From Dactylosporangium sp. AC04546 (GTDB taxonomy: Bacteria; Actinomycetota; Actinomycetes; Mycobacteriales; Micromonosporaceae): 41,940 nucleotides of DNA. The stretch lies in contig NZ_JAHYSG010000105.1 of the NCBI RefSeq assembly GCF_022095675.1, positions 1 through 41,940 on the forward strand. The letters run 5' to 3'. The notes beneath the pieces were generated by a model that saw nothing but the letters and a program-made list of their open reading frames with translations, was not told the origin of the DNA and ran no database searches. Below are positions 18,627-27,662 of this stretch, piece by piece (within the stretch, counting starts at the first letter, position 1; each line of letters starts with the position of its first letter). A program made the translations under genes and the position numbers.

Positions 18627-19727
18627 TCAGAGCTGTCTGAGGGTGCGCGCCGCCCGGGTGCTGTGCCGGGCCAGCTCGGTGTCGATCCGGGCGTTCCACG
18701 CCTCGTCCAGCACCACCGCGGCCCCCTCACTCGGGCGGGCCGCCGCCACCCGGGCCCGCAACCCGCTCGGCGGGTGGGTGTCGAAGAGGGTCACCCGCTC
18801 CAGCGTGGCCTCCCGCCGGGCCTCGATGCCGGGGCCCGCCTCGGCGAGCAGCCCCTCGACCGTCGCCGGCCATCCGGTGACCGGCCGGCCGTTGCGGGCG
18901 TCCCGCTTGACCAGCATCTGGACGCTGTCCAGCAGCGTGGAGAGGTCGAGCAGGCCCACCACCGCGTCCCGCCCCGCGACCCGGGCGGCCACCGCGTCGG
19001 CGTGGTACTCGGCCCGCTGGCCGTCCCGCAGCGCGGCGACCGCGAGCAGCACCTGCGGCACCCGCAGTACCAGCCGGACCACCGCCTTGACCGCGTTCAG
19101 CGCCCAGTGGATCACGAGCAGTCCGAAGCTGTCGGGGCCGCGCTCCTCGTGCTCGAAGAGCCGGACGACCCGCGCGAACGCGGTCAGCGCGGGCTGGACG
19201 ACCAGGCCGCGCCGCGGGTCGCGGTTCACGAAGTGCCCGAGCTCGTGGCCGAGCAGCGCCACCCGGTGGCGGGCCGGCAGCGCGTTCCAGATCGGCAGGC
19301 CGAGCACCAGCGCCCGGCGGCGGCGCAGCCCGTAGGCCCCGGCCGAGGCGTTGAACTCGTCGTCGACGACGTAGATCGCGGGCGCCGGCGTGCCGACCGC
19401 CGCGGCCACCCGGCCGACCAGCTCGTGCAGCGCCGGCGCCTCGCTCGCCGGCACCTCGGTGGCGAACTTCGGCGGCCGGCCGAAGCGTGGGCGCAGCTCG
19501 ACGGCGACGCCGATGACGACCAGGCCGAAGAACAGCCCGACGCCCGGGAACGACAGGCTGGACAGCCACACACCCGTGGCGAACAGCGCGAGGATCAGCC
19601 CGTACAACACCCAGGAGAAGGCCAGCAGCAGCACCGGCGTGGACGGCCGGGCGTCCAGGTCACGCAGCTGGGCGTCGAACGCGCGGCGGGTATGGCGCAG
19701 CGCGATGCGGTCGAGGCGCGAGGTCAC
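18627..19727 (-). CDS. M48-family zinc metallopeptidase
   Basis: 366 residues. Two hydrophobic segments near 32-55 and 60-78 anchor it, and further hydrophobic stretches lie near 205-235. The zinc site HELGH is at 161-165 (LLGHELGHFVNRD) and the third ligand Glu is in EYHADAVAA. M48 peptidases such as HtpX and Ste24 degrade or process membrane proteins. It follows ilvA by 12 nt and is the last gene of a leftward run that ends at the terminator 18584-18620. Confidence 0.93.
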   Translation of the reverse strand: MTSRLDRIALRHTRRAFDAQLRDLDARPSTPVLLLAFSWVLYGLILALFATGVWLSSLSFPGVGLFFGLVVIGVAVELRPRFGRPPKFATEVPASEAPALHELVGRVAAAVGTPAPAIYVVDDEFNASAGAYGLRRRRALVLGLPIWNALPARHRVALLGHELGHFVNRDPRRGLVVQPALTAFARVVRLFEHEERGPDSFGLLVIHWALNAVKAVVRLVLRVPQVLLAVAALRDGQRAEYHADAVAARVAGRDAVVGLLDLSTLLDSVQMLVKRDARNGRPVTGWPATVEGLLAEAGPGIEARREATLERVTLFDTHPPSGLRARVAAARPSEGAAVVLDEAWNARIDTELARHSTRAARTLRQL

Positions 19728-19739
19728 CCGGGGATCTTG

Positions 19740-20963
19740 CTACACGCCGAAGGTCACCGTGTACCCGGCCGAACGGAGGGCGTTGACCAGCCGGTCGGAG
19801 TGCTCGGCACCGCGGGTCTCGACCGACATGCCGATCTCCACCTCGCCGAGCTGGAGCCGGGGATCCTGGCGGCGGTGGGCGACGTCGACGACGTTGGCGC
19901 CCTGCTCGGCGATGGACGACAGGAGCTTGGCCAGGTGGCCCGGCCGGTCGCCGCAGCGCACCGTGAAGGCCAGGTAGCGGCCGGCCGCGGCGAGGCCGTG
20001 CTCGATCACCCGCAGCATGAGCATCGGGTCGATGTTGCCACCGGACAGCACGGCGACCGCCGGGGTCTCGACCTCGACCGCCCCGGCGAGCAGCGCGGCG
20101 ACGCCGACGCTGCCGGCCGGCTCGACCACCGTCTTGCCCCGCTCCAGCAGCATCAGCAGCGCGCGGGAGATGTCCTCGTCGGTGACCGTGACGACGTCGT
20201 CCACCAGCTTGCCGACGTGGGCGAAGGTCAGGTCGCCCGGGCGGCCGACCGCGATGCCGTCGGCGATCGTGGCGACCGACTCCAGCCGCACCGGGCGGCC
20301 CGCGCGCAGCGACCGCGGGAACGCCGCGGCGCCCGCGGCCTGCACGCCGACGATCCGCACGTCGGGCCGGACGGCCTTGACGGCCACGGCCAGGCCGGAG
20401 ATGAGCCCGCCGCCGCCGATGCCGGTGACGATCGTGCGCACGTCGGGCACCTGCTCCAGGATCTCCAGGCCCAGCGTGCCCTGCCCGGCGATGATGTCGG
20501 GATGGTCGAACGGGTGGATCAGCACGGCGCCCGTGCGCTCGGCGAACTCGTGGGCGGCCACCAGGGCCTCGTCCACGGTCGCGCCGGCGAACTCGACCCG
20601 CGCCCCGTAGTTCTTGGTCGCGGCGATCTTCGGCAGCGGGGCGCCGACCGGCATGAACACGGTGGAGCGGATGCCGAGCAGGCCGGCCGCGAGCGCGACC
20701 CCCTGGGCGTGGTTGCCGGCGCTGGCGGCGACGACGCCCCGGCCACGCTCGTCCGGGCTCAGCCGGGCGATCCGCACGTAGGCGCCGCGGACCTTGAAGG
20801 ATCCGGCGCGCTGGAAGTTCTCGCACTTGAGCCACGCGGGACCGGCCAGCTTGGCGGTCAGCGGCCGGCTGGGCTCCACCGGGGTCAGGCGGGTCACGCC
20901 TGCCAGCAGTTCCCTTGCCGCTTGGATCTCGGCGAGCGTCACGAGCTCCGAGGGGACGGTCAT
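19740..20963 (-). CDS. ilvA: Threonine ammonia-lyase with C-terminal ACT domain
   Basis: 407 residues. PLP-dependent deamination of threonine to 2-oxobutyrate, first step toward isoleucine. The PLP Lys is in RAGSFKVRGA, the phosphate loop is GIGGGGLISG, and SAGNHAQGVALAA is conserved. A single ACT domain (about 330-405, FTVRCGDRPGHLAKLL) is typical of the short IlvA/TdcB type found in actinomycetes; its effector cannot be predicted with certainty. ATG overlaps the stop of the membrane-protein gene (ATGA). Confidence 0.94.
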   Translation of the reverse strand: MTVPSELVTLAEIQAARELLAGVTRLTPVEPSRPLTAKLAGPAWLKCENFQRAGSFKVRGAYVRIARLSPDERGRGVVAASAGNHAQGVALAAGLLGIRSTVFMPVGAPLPKIAATKNYGARVEFAGATVDEALVAAHEFAERTGAVLIHPFDHPDIIAGQGTLGLEILEQVPDVRTIVTGIGGGGLISGLAVAVKAVRPDVRIVGVQAAGAAAFPRSLRAGRPVRLESVATIADGIAVGRPGDLTFAHVGKLVDDVVTVTDEDISRALLMLLERGKTVVEPAGSVGVAALLAGAVEVETPAVAVLSGGNIDPMLMLRVIEHGLAAAGRYLAFTVRCGDRPGHLAKLLSSIAEQGANVVDVAHRRQDPRLQLGEVEIGMSVETRGAEHSDRLVNALRSAGYTVTFGV

Positions 20964-21592
20964 TCCCTGATCGTGCCACCAGCCGTCCGCAGGCGTGCGA
21001 TCCGGCCGTACTGCGCGCTCGTCGTGCGGGCGATCAGCAGCACCGCGGCGCCCGCGGCACCCACCAGCAGGGCCGCACCCGGCAGCCGCAGGACGAGCTG
21101 GCGGCCGAAGAGGCCGGCGACGAGCGCCCGGTCCACCGGCTCGCCGGCCGCGGCCAGGTGGCGCACGTGACCGATCTCGCCGGCGTTGTCGAGCCCGCTC
21201 AGCACGCCCAGCACGGTCGCCACCGCCCCGGCGAGCACGAGCCCACGGAAGACCCAGGTCAGCACGACCATCGAGCGGCGCAGGCGGGGCACCCGCCCGA
21301 CGCTGCCGGTGATCACCCGGCGGTCGCTGACGCCGAACGCGACCAGGTTGGCCCGGGCCCGGGCGTGCCAGCCCCAGGCCGCCACGGCCGCCGCCGTCAG
21401 GCTGGCGGCGAGCGCGAGGGCGATGACGATCCGCACGGTGCCGGCCAGCGCGGACGGCTCGGCGCCGGGCCGGTGCGCGGCCCAGATGTCGGCCAGCGGT
21501 GCGAACGCGAGCGCCAGGTTGGCCAGCGCGGCCGCCGCCACGGCCAGCATGGCCGCGGTCGCCCAGTGCGCGATGGCGCGGACCCGCGTCAC
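20960..21592 (-). CDS. Four-helix membrane protein, DUF4328-like
   Basis: 210 residues with hydrophobic segments at about 10-30, 50-72, 105-128 and 170-192. The cytoplasmic motif WGWHARARANLVAFG after helix 2 resembles the HRARRNL segment of DUF4328 proteins. GTG at 21592 overlaps the amidase stop and its own stop overlaps the ilvA start, so it is wedged between two metabolic genes and translated with them. No function known. The DUF assignment rests on layout and one motif. Confidence 0.78.
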   Translation of the reverse strand: MTRVRAIAHWATAAMLAVAAAALANLALAFAPLADIWAAHRPGAEPSALAGTVRIVIALALAASLTAAAVAAWGWHARARANLVAFGVSDRRVITGSVGRVPRLRRSMVVLTWVFRGLVLAGAVATVLGVLSGLDNAGEIGHVRHLAAAGEPVDRALVAGLFGRQLVLRLPGAALLVGAAGAAVLLIARTTSAQYGRIARLRTAGGTIRE

Positions 21593-22977
21593 GTCCGGCG
21601 GGCCGCCATCCGCGGCCAGCCCGGCGCGTGCCGCCGCCAGGGCGCCCGCTGCTCGATCTGGCCGGCCAGCCCGAGCAGCAGCAGCTCCGTGCCGGGCGGG
21701 CCGATGAGCTGCACGCCGACCGGCAGGCCGTCGGGACGGACCCCGACCGGCACCACGAGGCCGGGGAAGCCGGCGAAGTTCCACGGCGCCTCGTACGGCG
21801 CGTAGCGGGTGTTGGCCAGCATGTTCGCCGCCCACGACCGGGCCGACCAGCGCCCAGCGGCGGGCGGCGCGGTGGCCAGCGCCGGCGTGACCAGCACGTC
21901 GTAGCGGCCCTCGGCGAACCAGTTCTGGCAGCGCTCGCGCCAGGCGGCCCGGTCGGCGTCGCGGACCAGGCCGCGGGCGAGGGCCCGCGCGCCGAGCGCC
22001 GCGTGCCGGCGGGTGCGCGGCTGCAGGCGCGCGCCGTCGAGCTCGGCGGTGTCGAGGTGGACCGCGGCGAACCAGGTGGCCAGCACCTTGGTCGCCAGTG
22101 CCGGCGGGTACACCGGGTCGGCCCGCACGGCGCCGTGCCCCTCCGCGACCATGAGCCGGACCGCGTCGCTCAGGCCTTGGCGCGCGCCGGCGTCGGGGAA
22201 CACGCCGGTGACCGGGCTGCGCAGGGAGACGGCCACCCGGAGGGCGTCCGGAGGGCGCAGCGAGGATGTCGTGCTGCCGGCCAGTACCGAATATCCCAGA
22301 TGCGCGTCGGCGACGGTGGTGGCGAGGATGCCGTTCTCGGTCAGCCCGTACCAGTCGTTCGTCCCGATCCCCGCCGGCACGCTGCCCCGCCCCGGCTTCA
22401 GCCCGACGAGCCCGCAGCAGGCGGCCGGGATCCGCACCGACCCCAGCCCGTCGTTGCCGTGCGCGATCGGCACCAGCCCGGCGGCGACGGCCGCCGCCGA
22501 GCCGCCGCTCGACCCACCGGGCGTCCGGTCGGTGCGCCACGGGTTGCGGGTGATGCCGTCGGCGTCGTCGGTGGTGGCCCAGATGCCGAGCTCCGGCATC
22601 CGGGTCACGCCGACGACGATCGCGCCCGCGCCGCGCAGCCGGCGCACGACCTCGTGGTCCTGCTCGGCGACCGGCTGCCGGGCGCCCGCCGAGCCGTTCC
22701 ACGTGGGCAGCCCGGCGACCGGCGTGTTCTCCTTCACCGCGATCGGCACCCCGGCGAGCGCCAGGTTGCCGAGCCCGGGCTGCTCGTCCACCGTCTCGGC
22801 CTCGGCGACGGCCGAGACGGCGCGCACCTCGCGGAACGCGCCGACGATGCGGTCGTACGCCCGGATCGAGTCGAGGTGGTCGGCCACGACCTCGGTCGCG
22901 GAGGTGTCACCGCGCCGCACGGCGCGGGCGATCTCCTTGGCGGTGGCGCCTACCCAGGTCGTGGAGCGGTGCAGCAT
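21589..22977 (-). CDS. Amidase-signature family hydrolase
   Basis: 462 residues. The catalytic triad of the amidase-signature family is complete: Lys in PIAVKEN, the cis-Ser in [14 protein letters not shown], and the nucleophile Ser in [16 protein letters not shown]. Members hydrolyse amides of many kinds, including GatA-like and fatty-acid amidases; GatA is unlikely without gatB and gatC nearby. The start at 22977 follows metB by 38 nt. C-terminal residues 430-462 are divergent and basic. Substrate unknown. Confidence 0.92.
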   Translation of the reverse strand: MLHRSTTWVGATAKEIARAVRRGDTSATEVVADHLDSIRAYDRIVGAFREVRAVSAVAEAETVDEQPGLGNLALAGVPIAVKENTPVAGLPTWNGSAGARQPVAEQDHEVVRRLRGAGAIVVGVTRMPELGIWATTDDADGITRNPWRTDRTPGGSSGGSAAAVAAGLVPIAHGNDGLGSVRIPAACCGLVGLKPGRGSVPAGIGTNDWYGLTENGILATTVADAHLGYSVLAGSTTSSLRPPDALRVAVSLRSPVTGVFPDAGARQGLSDAVRLMVAEGHGAVRADPVYPPALATKVLATWFAAVHLDTAELDGARLQPRTRRHAALGARALARGLVRDADRAAWRERCQNWFAEGRYDVLVTPALATAPPAAGRWSARSWAANMLANTRYAPYEAPWNFAGFPGLVVPVGVRPDGLPVGVQLIGPPGTELLLLGLAGQIEQRAPWRRHAPGWPRMAARRT

Positions 22978-23015
22978 GGGGGAACACCCTTCCGATCCGG
23001 CGGCGGTTCATTGTG

Positions 23016-24158
23016 TCAACGAGCGAGCGCCTGCTCCAGATCGGCAAGAAGATCGTCGATTGTCTCGATGCCGACGGACAACCGGACCAGATCGCCCGGG
23101 ACCTCCAGCGGGCTGCCGGCCGCGCTCGCGTGGGTCATGCGGCCGGGGTGCTCGATGAGCGACTCGACACCGCCCAGCGACTCGCCCAGCACGAAGAGCT
23201 TGGCCCGGTTGCAGATCTCGACCGCCGCCTCCTCGCCACCGGCCGCCCGGAACGAGACCATCCCGCCGTACCGCTTCATCTGCTTGGCGGCGATCTCGTG
23301 CCCGTGGTGCTCCGGCAGCCCGGGGTACAGCACCTGGCCGACCGCCTTGTGCCGCTGGAGGAACTCGACCACCTTCTCCGCGTTGTCGCAGTGCCGGTCC
23401 ATGCGCACGCCGAGCGTCTTGATCCCGCGCAGCGTCAGCCACGCGTCGAACGGCCCGGCGATCGCGCCCATGGCGTTCTGGTGGTACGCGAGCTCCCGCA
23501 TCAGCTCCTCGTCGGTGCCGACGAGGGCCCCGCCCACGACGTCGGAGTGGCCGCCGATGTACTTCGTGGTGCTGTGCACGACCAGGTCCGCGCCCAGGTG
23601 CAGGGGCTGCTGGAGGTACGGCGAGGCGAACGTGTTGTCGACCACGAGCAGCGCGCCCCGGTCGTGGGCCAGCTGGGCCAACGCGGCGATGTCGGCGATG
23701 CCGAGCAGCGGGTTGGTCGGCGTCTCCAGCCACACGATCTTCGTGCGGTCGGTGATCGCGGCGCGCACCGACTCGACGCTGTGGATCGAGGCCGGGGTGA
23801 AGTCGAGGCCCCAGCGCTGCGCGACGCGCGCGAAGAGCCGGTAGGTGCCGCCGTACGCGTCGTCGGGGATCACCACGTGGTCGCCCGGCCGGCAGATCGT
23901 GCGCAGCAGGGTGTCCTCGGCGGCCAGCCCGGACGCGAACGCGAGGGCACGGCGGCCGCCCTCCAGCGCGGCGAGGCACTCCTGCAGCGCGTCTCGGGTC
24001 GGGTTGGCGGTGCGGCTGTACTCGTACCCCTGGCGCGGGCTGCCGACAGCGTCCTGCGCGTATGTGCTGGTCTGGAAGATCGGGGGGACCACCGCGCCCG
24101 TAGCCGGATCCGGCTCCTGTCCGGCGTGGATGGCGAGTGTCTCGAAGCCGTGGGTCAT
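23016..24158 (-). CDS. metB: Cystathionine gamma-synthase
   Basis: 380 residues, standard length for the Cys/Met PLP family. The PLP Lys is in [12 protein letters not shown], with [23 protein letters not shown] and [19 protein letters not shown] also conserved. It forms cystathionine from an activated homoserine and cysteine; a cystathionine gamma-lyase is an alternative for this fold. First gene of the leftward run with amidase, DUF4328-like, ilvA and M48. A TAGGGT -10 box (24165-24170, read leftward) ends 6 nt before the ATG, indicating a leaderless mRNA. Confidence 0.92.
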   Translation of the reverse strand: MTHGFETLAIHAGQEPDPATGAVVPPIFQTSTYAQDAVGSPRQGYEYSRTANPTRDALQECLAALEGGRRALAFASGLAAEDTLLRTICRPGDHVVIPDDAYGGTYRLFARVAQRWGLDFTPASIHSVESVRAAITDRTKIVWLETPTNPLLGIADIAALAQLAHDRGALLVVDNTFASPYLQQPLHLGADLVVHSTTKYIGGHSDVVGGALVGTDEELMRELAYHQNAMGAIAGPFDAWLTLRGIKTLGVRMDRHCDNAEKVVEFLQRHKAVGQVLYPGLPEHHGHEIAAKQMKRYGGMVSFRAAGGEEAAVEICNRAKLFVLGESLGGVESLIEHPGRMTHASAAGSPLEVPGDLVRLSVGIETIDDLLADLEQALAR

Positions 24159-24164
24159 GGGACG

Positions 24165-24184
24165 ACCCTAGTGGCGTTTAGGCT
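24165..24184. promoter_or_regulatory. Back-to-back -10 boxes of metB and the HIT gene
   Basis: The intergenic gap is only 33 bp. Leftward TAGGGT (24170 to 24165) ends 6 nt before metB, and rightward TAGGCT (24179-24184) ends 7 nt before the HIT start. Both fit leaderless transcription starting at the start codon. Confidence 0.5.
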
Positions 24185-24191
24185 GGCGGGT

Positions 24192-24608
24192 GTGGCGGAC
24201 TGTCTGTTCTGTGCGATCGCGTCGGGTTCCGCTCCCGCGTTCGTCGTGGCGTCTTCGTCCTCTGCTGTCGCGTTCCTGGACATCCGTCCGGTCTTCAAGG
24301 GTCATGTACTGGTGGCTCCCCGCGCGCATGTCGTGACGCTGACCGATCTGCCGGTGGCCGATCTGCCGGAATACTTCGGATTTGTCCGGACATTGGCCGC
24401 GGCGGTGGAGACGGGCCTCTCGGCGGGCGGGAGCTTCGTGGCGATCAACAACAAGGTGTCGCAGAGCGTGCCACACCTGCACACCCACGTGGTGCCCCGG
24501 ACCAAGGGCGACGGGCTGCGCGGCTTCTTCTGGCCACGCGGCAAGTACGAGTCCGACGAGGAAGCGTTGGCGTACGCATCGAAGATCGCAGCCGTAATAC
24601 CTTCTTAA
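24192..24608 (+). CDS. HIT-family nucleotide hydrolase/transferase
   Basis: 138 residues from GTG 24192. The zinc-type pair CLFC near the N-terminus, the FLDIRPVFKGHVLVAPRAH core and the histidine triad HLHTHVVPR are all present. HIT proteins cleave dinucleotide or adenylyl phosphoramidate bonds. The start follows a TAGGCT box by 7 nt with no ribosome-binding site, consistent with a leaderless message. A short gap of 60 nt separates it from msrA. Confidence 0.93.
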   Translation: MADCLFCAIASGSAPAFVVASSSSAVAFLDIRPVFKGHVLVAPRAHVVTLTDLPVADLPEYFGFVRTLAAAVETGLSAGGSFVAINNKVSQSVPHLHTHVVPRTKGDGLRGFFWPRGKYESDEEALAYASKIAAVIPS

Positions 24609-24668
24609 GGCGGTTCGCCCCGCGGCGCGGCAGACTTGAGTCCATCAAGGCTTGAAGGAGCTGATCGC

Positions 24669-25340
<672 letters not shown>

Positions 25341-25382
25341 TCAGCGGCATGTACGGCCGCCGGCGCTTGCCGGCGGCCGTAT

Positions 25383-25462
25383 TTTGTTCGGAACGATTAA
25401 ATCCGGCGTGGCGTACAACTACACACTTGTTCGGTACGGTTAGTTTTCGTCAAACCGAACAA
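25383..25462. promoter_or_regulatory. Iterated GTTCGG repeats upstream of fic
   Basis: TTTGTTCGG (25383-25391) recurs as TTGTTCGGT (25427-25435) and as its inverse ACCGAACAA (25454-25462); the last two form a 9-bp inverted repeat. The first two also share a 14-nt direct repeat, GTTCGGNACGNTTA (25386 and 25429). They end just before the GAGGAG of fic. Promoter/operator or element end. Confidence 0.5.
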
Positions 25463-25477
25463 ACTTGAGGAGTGGCC

Positions 25478-26476
25478 GTGTCCGGCCCAGGCCGACCGTC
25501 CCGAGCAACCGTGTACCAACGCCTCGACGAAGCGGTCGGCGAGCTCCGCGACCGCCTCGGCGGTCTTCCGTCACCGGCCGAAGCCGAAGATATTTGGTCA
25601 GACATCTGGCATCAGGAAGCTCATAACAGCACGGCCATCGAGGGAAACACGCTCGTTCTCCAAGAGGTCGAGAAGCTTCTCGAGGAAGGCCGGGCCGTCG
25701 GCGCGAAGCCACTGAGCGAGTACATGGAGGTCAAGGGTTACGGCGATGCCGCTAAATGGGTCTACGGCCAGGCCCTGGACCCCGGTGGGTGGCAGTCCGG
25801 CGATTTGGTTTCACTGCAGGAGGTCCGGCAGGTCCACTTCACGGCGATGACACCGGTGTGGACCGTTGCCCCGCATCCACACGCGAGCGCGGCGGAATCC
25901 CCCGGTAACTTCCGCCGACACGAGATCGCCAAGTTTCCGGGCGGCATGAAGCCGCCCACCTGGGCTGACGTCGACTCACACATGCGTAGCTGGATCGACA
26001 TGGTCAACGACCTGCGGCTCGACAGCGACGCTGCCTGGCCGGAGCGACTAGCCGGCGTCCACAATCGCTTCGAGCAGGTACATCCCTTCCTCGACGGCAA
26101 CGGACGTGCCGGAAGACTGCTGCTCAACCTCATACTCTGCAGGCTGGGCTACCCACCGGCGATCATCTACAAGCGAGACCGCGACAAGTACCTGCGAGCC
26201 ATGCGGCGAGCCGACGCCGGCGAACCGGGGCCGCTTGGCGAACTGATCGCCCGAAGCGTCACCACGAACCTTTACCGCTTTGTCATGCCCGCGGTGGCCG
26301 GACCGGTCAAACTCCTGCCACTCCCCGCCCTGGCGACGGCCGACCTGTCCGAGAACGCGCTTCGCACCGCGGCCGTCCGTGGACGGCTCCGCGCGATCAA
26401 GAGCGACGACGGATCTTGGCGCAGCAGTAAGAAGTGGGTCGCTGACTACATCGAATCCAAGCATCGGAGATCTTGA
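25478..26476 (+). CDS. Fic/DOC-family AMPylator-like protein, class II
   Basis: 332 residues. The Fic core [12 protein letters not shown] (about 202-213) is intact, with the catalytic His and the Mg-binding Asp, so NMP transfer to protein hydroxyls is predicted. The N-terminal inhibitory helix motif S-T-A-I-E-G-N (51-57) makes it class II: the Glu blocks ATP until released. A winged-helix-like C-terminus ([17 protein letters not shown] and [10 protein letters not shown]) may bind DNA. GTG at 25478 is 5 nt from GAGGAG; GTG 25472 overlaps that site and is less likely. AT content is slightly above the neighbours, and it lies between two copies of the msrA end. No separate antitoxin gene is seen. 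Confidence 0.93.
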   Translation: MSGPGRPSRATVYQRLDEAVGELRDRLGGLPSPAEAEDIWSDIWHQEAHNSTAIEGNTLVLQEVEKLLEEGRAVGAKPLSEYMEVKGYGDAAKWVYGQALDPGGWQSGDLVSLQEVRQVHFTAMTPVWTVAPHPHASAAESPGNFRRHEIAKFPGGMKPPTWADVDSHMRSWIDMVNDLRLDSDAAWPERLAGVHNRFEQVHPFLDGNGRAGRLLLNLILCRLGYPPAIIYKRDRDKYLRAMRRADAGEPGPLGELIARSVTTNLYRFVMPAVAGPVKLLPLPALATADLSENALRTAAVRGRLRAIKSDDGSWRSSKKWVADYIESKHRRS

Positions 26477-26481
26477 AGCCG

Positions 26482-26490
26482 CCGAACAAA
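26482..26490. repeat. Inverted copy of the TTTGTTCGG motif at the end of the fic module
   Basis: CCGAACAAA is the exact reverse complement of 25383-25391. It lies 5 nt after the fic stop and 15 nt before the msrA tail copy 2, so the two motifs bracket the fic module. A 9-bp match can occur by chance. Confidence 0.35.
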
Positions 26491-26505
26491 TGCGACATAG
26501 CGGTC

Positions 26506-26621
26506 AGGACTACCACCAGCAGTACCTCTCGGACGCGAAGAACCCGGGCGGCTACTGCAACCACGGCCCCAACGGCATGACCTGCCCGATCGGCGTCGCA
26601 ACGGTCCCGGACGCTTCCTGA
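26506..26621 (+). repeat. msrA 3'-end repeat, copy 2 (displaced gene end)
   Basis: 116 nt encoding the last 38 residues of MsrA and its stop, detached from any MsrA start. Three mismatches to the native tail (26512, and two near the stop), all synonymous, show it evolved as a working gene end before being moved. It directly follows the fic module and marks the edge of an insertion. Confidence 0.9.
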
Positions 26622-26638
26622 GGTGGATATTTCCTCCC

Positions 26639-26666
26639 TGCTGTCCGTACAATCGTACGGACAGCA
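26639..26666. promoter_or_regulatory. Operator of the DUF1778-GNAT toxin-antitoxin operon
   Basis: TGCTGTCCGTAC (26639-26650), a 4-nt centre AATC, then GTACGGACAGCA (26655-26666): perfect 12-bp arms. It ends directly before AAGGGGG, the ribosome-binding site. Such sites are bound by ribbon-helix-helix antitoxins for autorepression; here inferred. Confidence 0.8.
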
Positions 26667-26677
26667 AGGGGGACTCG

Positions 26678-26959
26678 ATGACCATCGCGGCATCCGCGCG
26701 CTTCGAGTTCCGTCTGCGGCCGGAGGCCAAAAGGCGGATCGAGCAAGCCGCAGATCTCGTCCACGAGAGCACGTCAGACTTCGCGCGGACTGCGGCGGAA
26801 GAGCGCGCCGAACGCGTCCTGCAGGAACATATGATGGCCACCGCCGTGCCGGCGGAGTTCTTCGACGAACTTCTTGCTGCGCTCGACCAGCCGGCAACAC
26901 CGAACCAAGCGCTGCAGGCCGCCACGCAACGGGCTCGCCGCATCGTGGAACGACGGTAA
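26678..26959 (+). CDS. DUF1778 (TacA-like) ribbon-helix-helix antitoxin
   Basis: 93 residues. The N-terminus reads ARFEFRLRPEAKRRIEQAADL, the beta strand plus helix of DUF1778 proteins, followed by STSDFARTAAEERAERVL. The C-terminal half (VPAEFFDELLAALDQPA) is the flexible toxin-neutralising tail. ATG 26678 follows AAGGGGG by 5 nt. It lies 6 nt before the GNAT toxin, the standard TacAT order, and downstream of a perfect palindromic operator. Known antitoxins of this family sequester the toxin and repress the operon. Confidence 0.92.
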   Translation: MTIAASARFEFRLRPEAKRRIEQAADLVHESTSDFARTAAEERAERVLQEHMMATAVPAEFFDELLAALDQPATPNQALQAATQRARRIVERR

Positions 26960-26965
26960 GCCCAG

Positions 26966-27457
26966 GTGCCGTTCATCAGCGAGGCCCTGAGCGAGCACCA
27001 CGACACCAGCTTCTTCGACAGCGGCAAGCCTGACCTTGATGGCTGGCTCCAGCAGCACGCGATGACCACCGACGCCCGGCGCACGGGCCGCACGTTCGTG
27101 TGGCACGAGGATTCTCGCGTTGTCGCGTACTACACCATTGCCGCGCATCTCATCGTGCGCGAAGACCTTCCTCGCGGACTCGGCCGGGGCAATCCAGCCC
27201 AGATCCCGGCCGTGTTGCTGGCCAGGCTGGCGCTCGACAAGACCCTGCATGGTCAGGGCCACGGCGGCGCCCTGCTCGCCGACGCGCTCCACCGGATCGT
27301 CGTCGCCACGCAGACCGTTGCCGCCAGGTTCGTGGTCGTCGACGCGATCGACGGGACGGCCCACGGCTTCTATCGGCACCACGGCTTCCGGGAGATCCCC
27401 GGATCGATGCGCCTGGTCCAGAAGGTCAGCGACATCGCCGCCGCACTTGACCTCTGA
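26966..27457 (+). CDS. GNAT-family acetyltransferase toxin (TacT-like)
   Basis: 163 residues from GTG 26966. The acetyl-CoA loop is HGQGHGGALLADAL, preceded by PAVLLARLALDK as in TacT and AtaT toxins, and the FYRHHGF element carries the catalytic Tyr. Such toxins acetylate the amino group of charged tRNAs and stop translation. Its partner antitoxin is directly upstream. The gene ends 5 nt before a partial msrA tail, so the pair is cargo of the same island as fic. Confidence 0.92.
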   Translation: MPFISEALSEHHDTSFFDSGKPDLDGWLQQHAMTTDARRTGRTFVWHEDSRVVAYYTIAAHLIVREDLPRGLGRGNPAQIPAVLLARLALDKTLHGQGHGGALLADALHRIVVATQTVAARFVVVDAIDGTAHGFYRHHGFREIPGSMRLVQKVSDIAAALDL

Positions 27458-27462
27458 GGTAC

Positions 27463-27513
27463 TCCAACCACCAGCAGTACCTTTCAAGTGACAAGAACCC
27501 GAACGGGTACCGC
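27463..27513 (+). repeat. msrA tail fragment, first half (copy 3a)
   Basis: Translates as S-N-H-Q-Q-Y-L-S-S-D-K-N-P-N-G-Y-R, aligning with [15 protein letters not shown] of the native tail but clearly diverged at both DNA and protein level. Homology stops after GGGTAC, at the codon before NHGPNG. It follows the GNAT gene by 5 nt. Confidence 0.8.
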
Positions 27514-27602
27514 CCCGCCGCCTTAGCCCCTTACGCCTCCACTCACCCCGGCGCCTAGGTCGGCTCTTCCGGTTTGCGCCGTCTCCGGGCATGGCTCGAC
27601 CG

Positions 27603-27619
27603 CATGTCACGGTGACATG
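27603..27619. promoter_or_regulatory. Palindrome upstream of the truncated HTH gene
   Basis: CATGTCAC-G-GTGACATG, perfect 8-bp arms around one base, 43 nt before the ATG of the HTH fragment. Typical size for an XRE-type operator; probably left over from the gene it controlled. Confidence 0.4.
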
Positions 27620-27662
27620 ACGTGCTCGACCGATGACTGACTGCCGATCTACGCTCGGCGAC

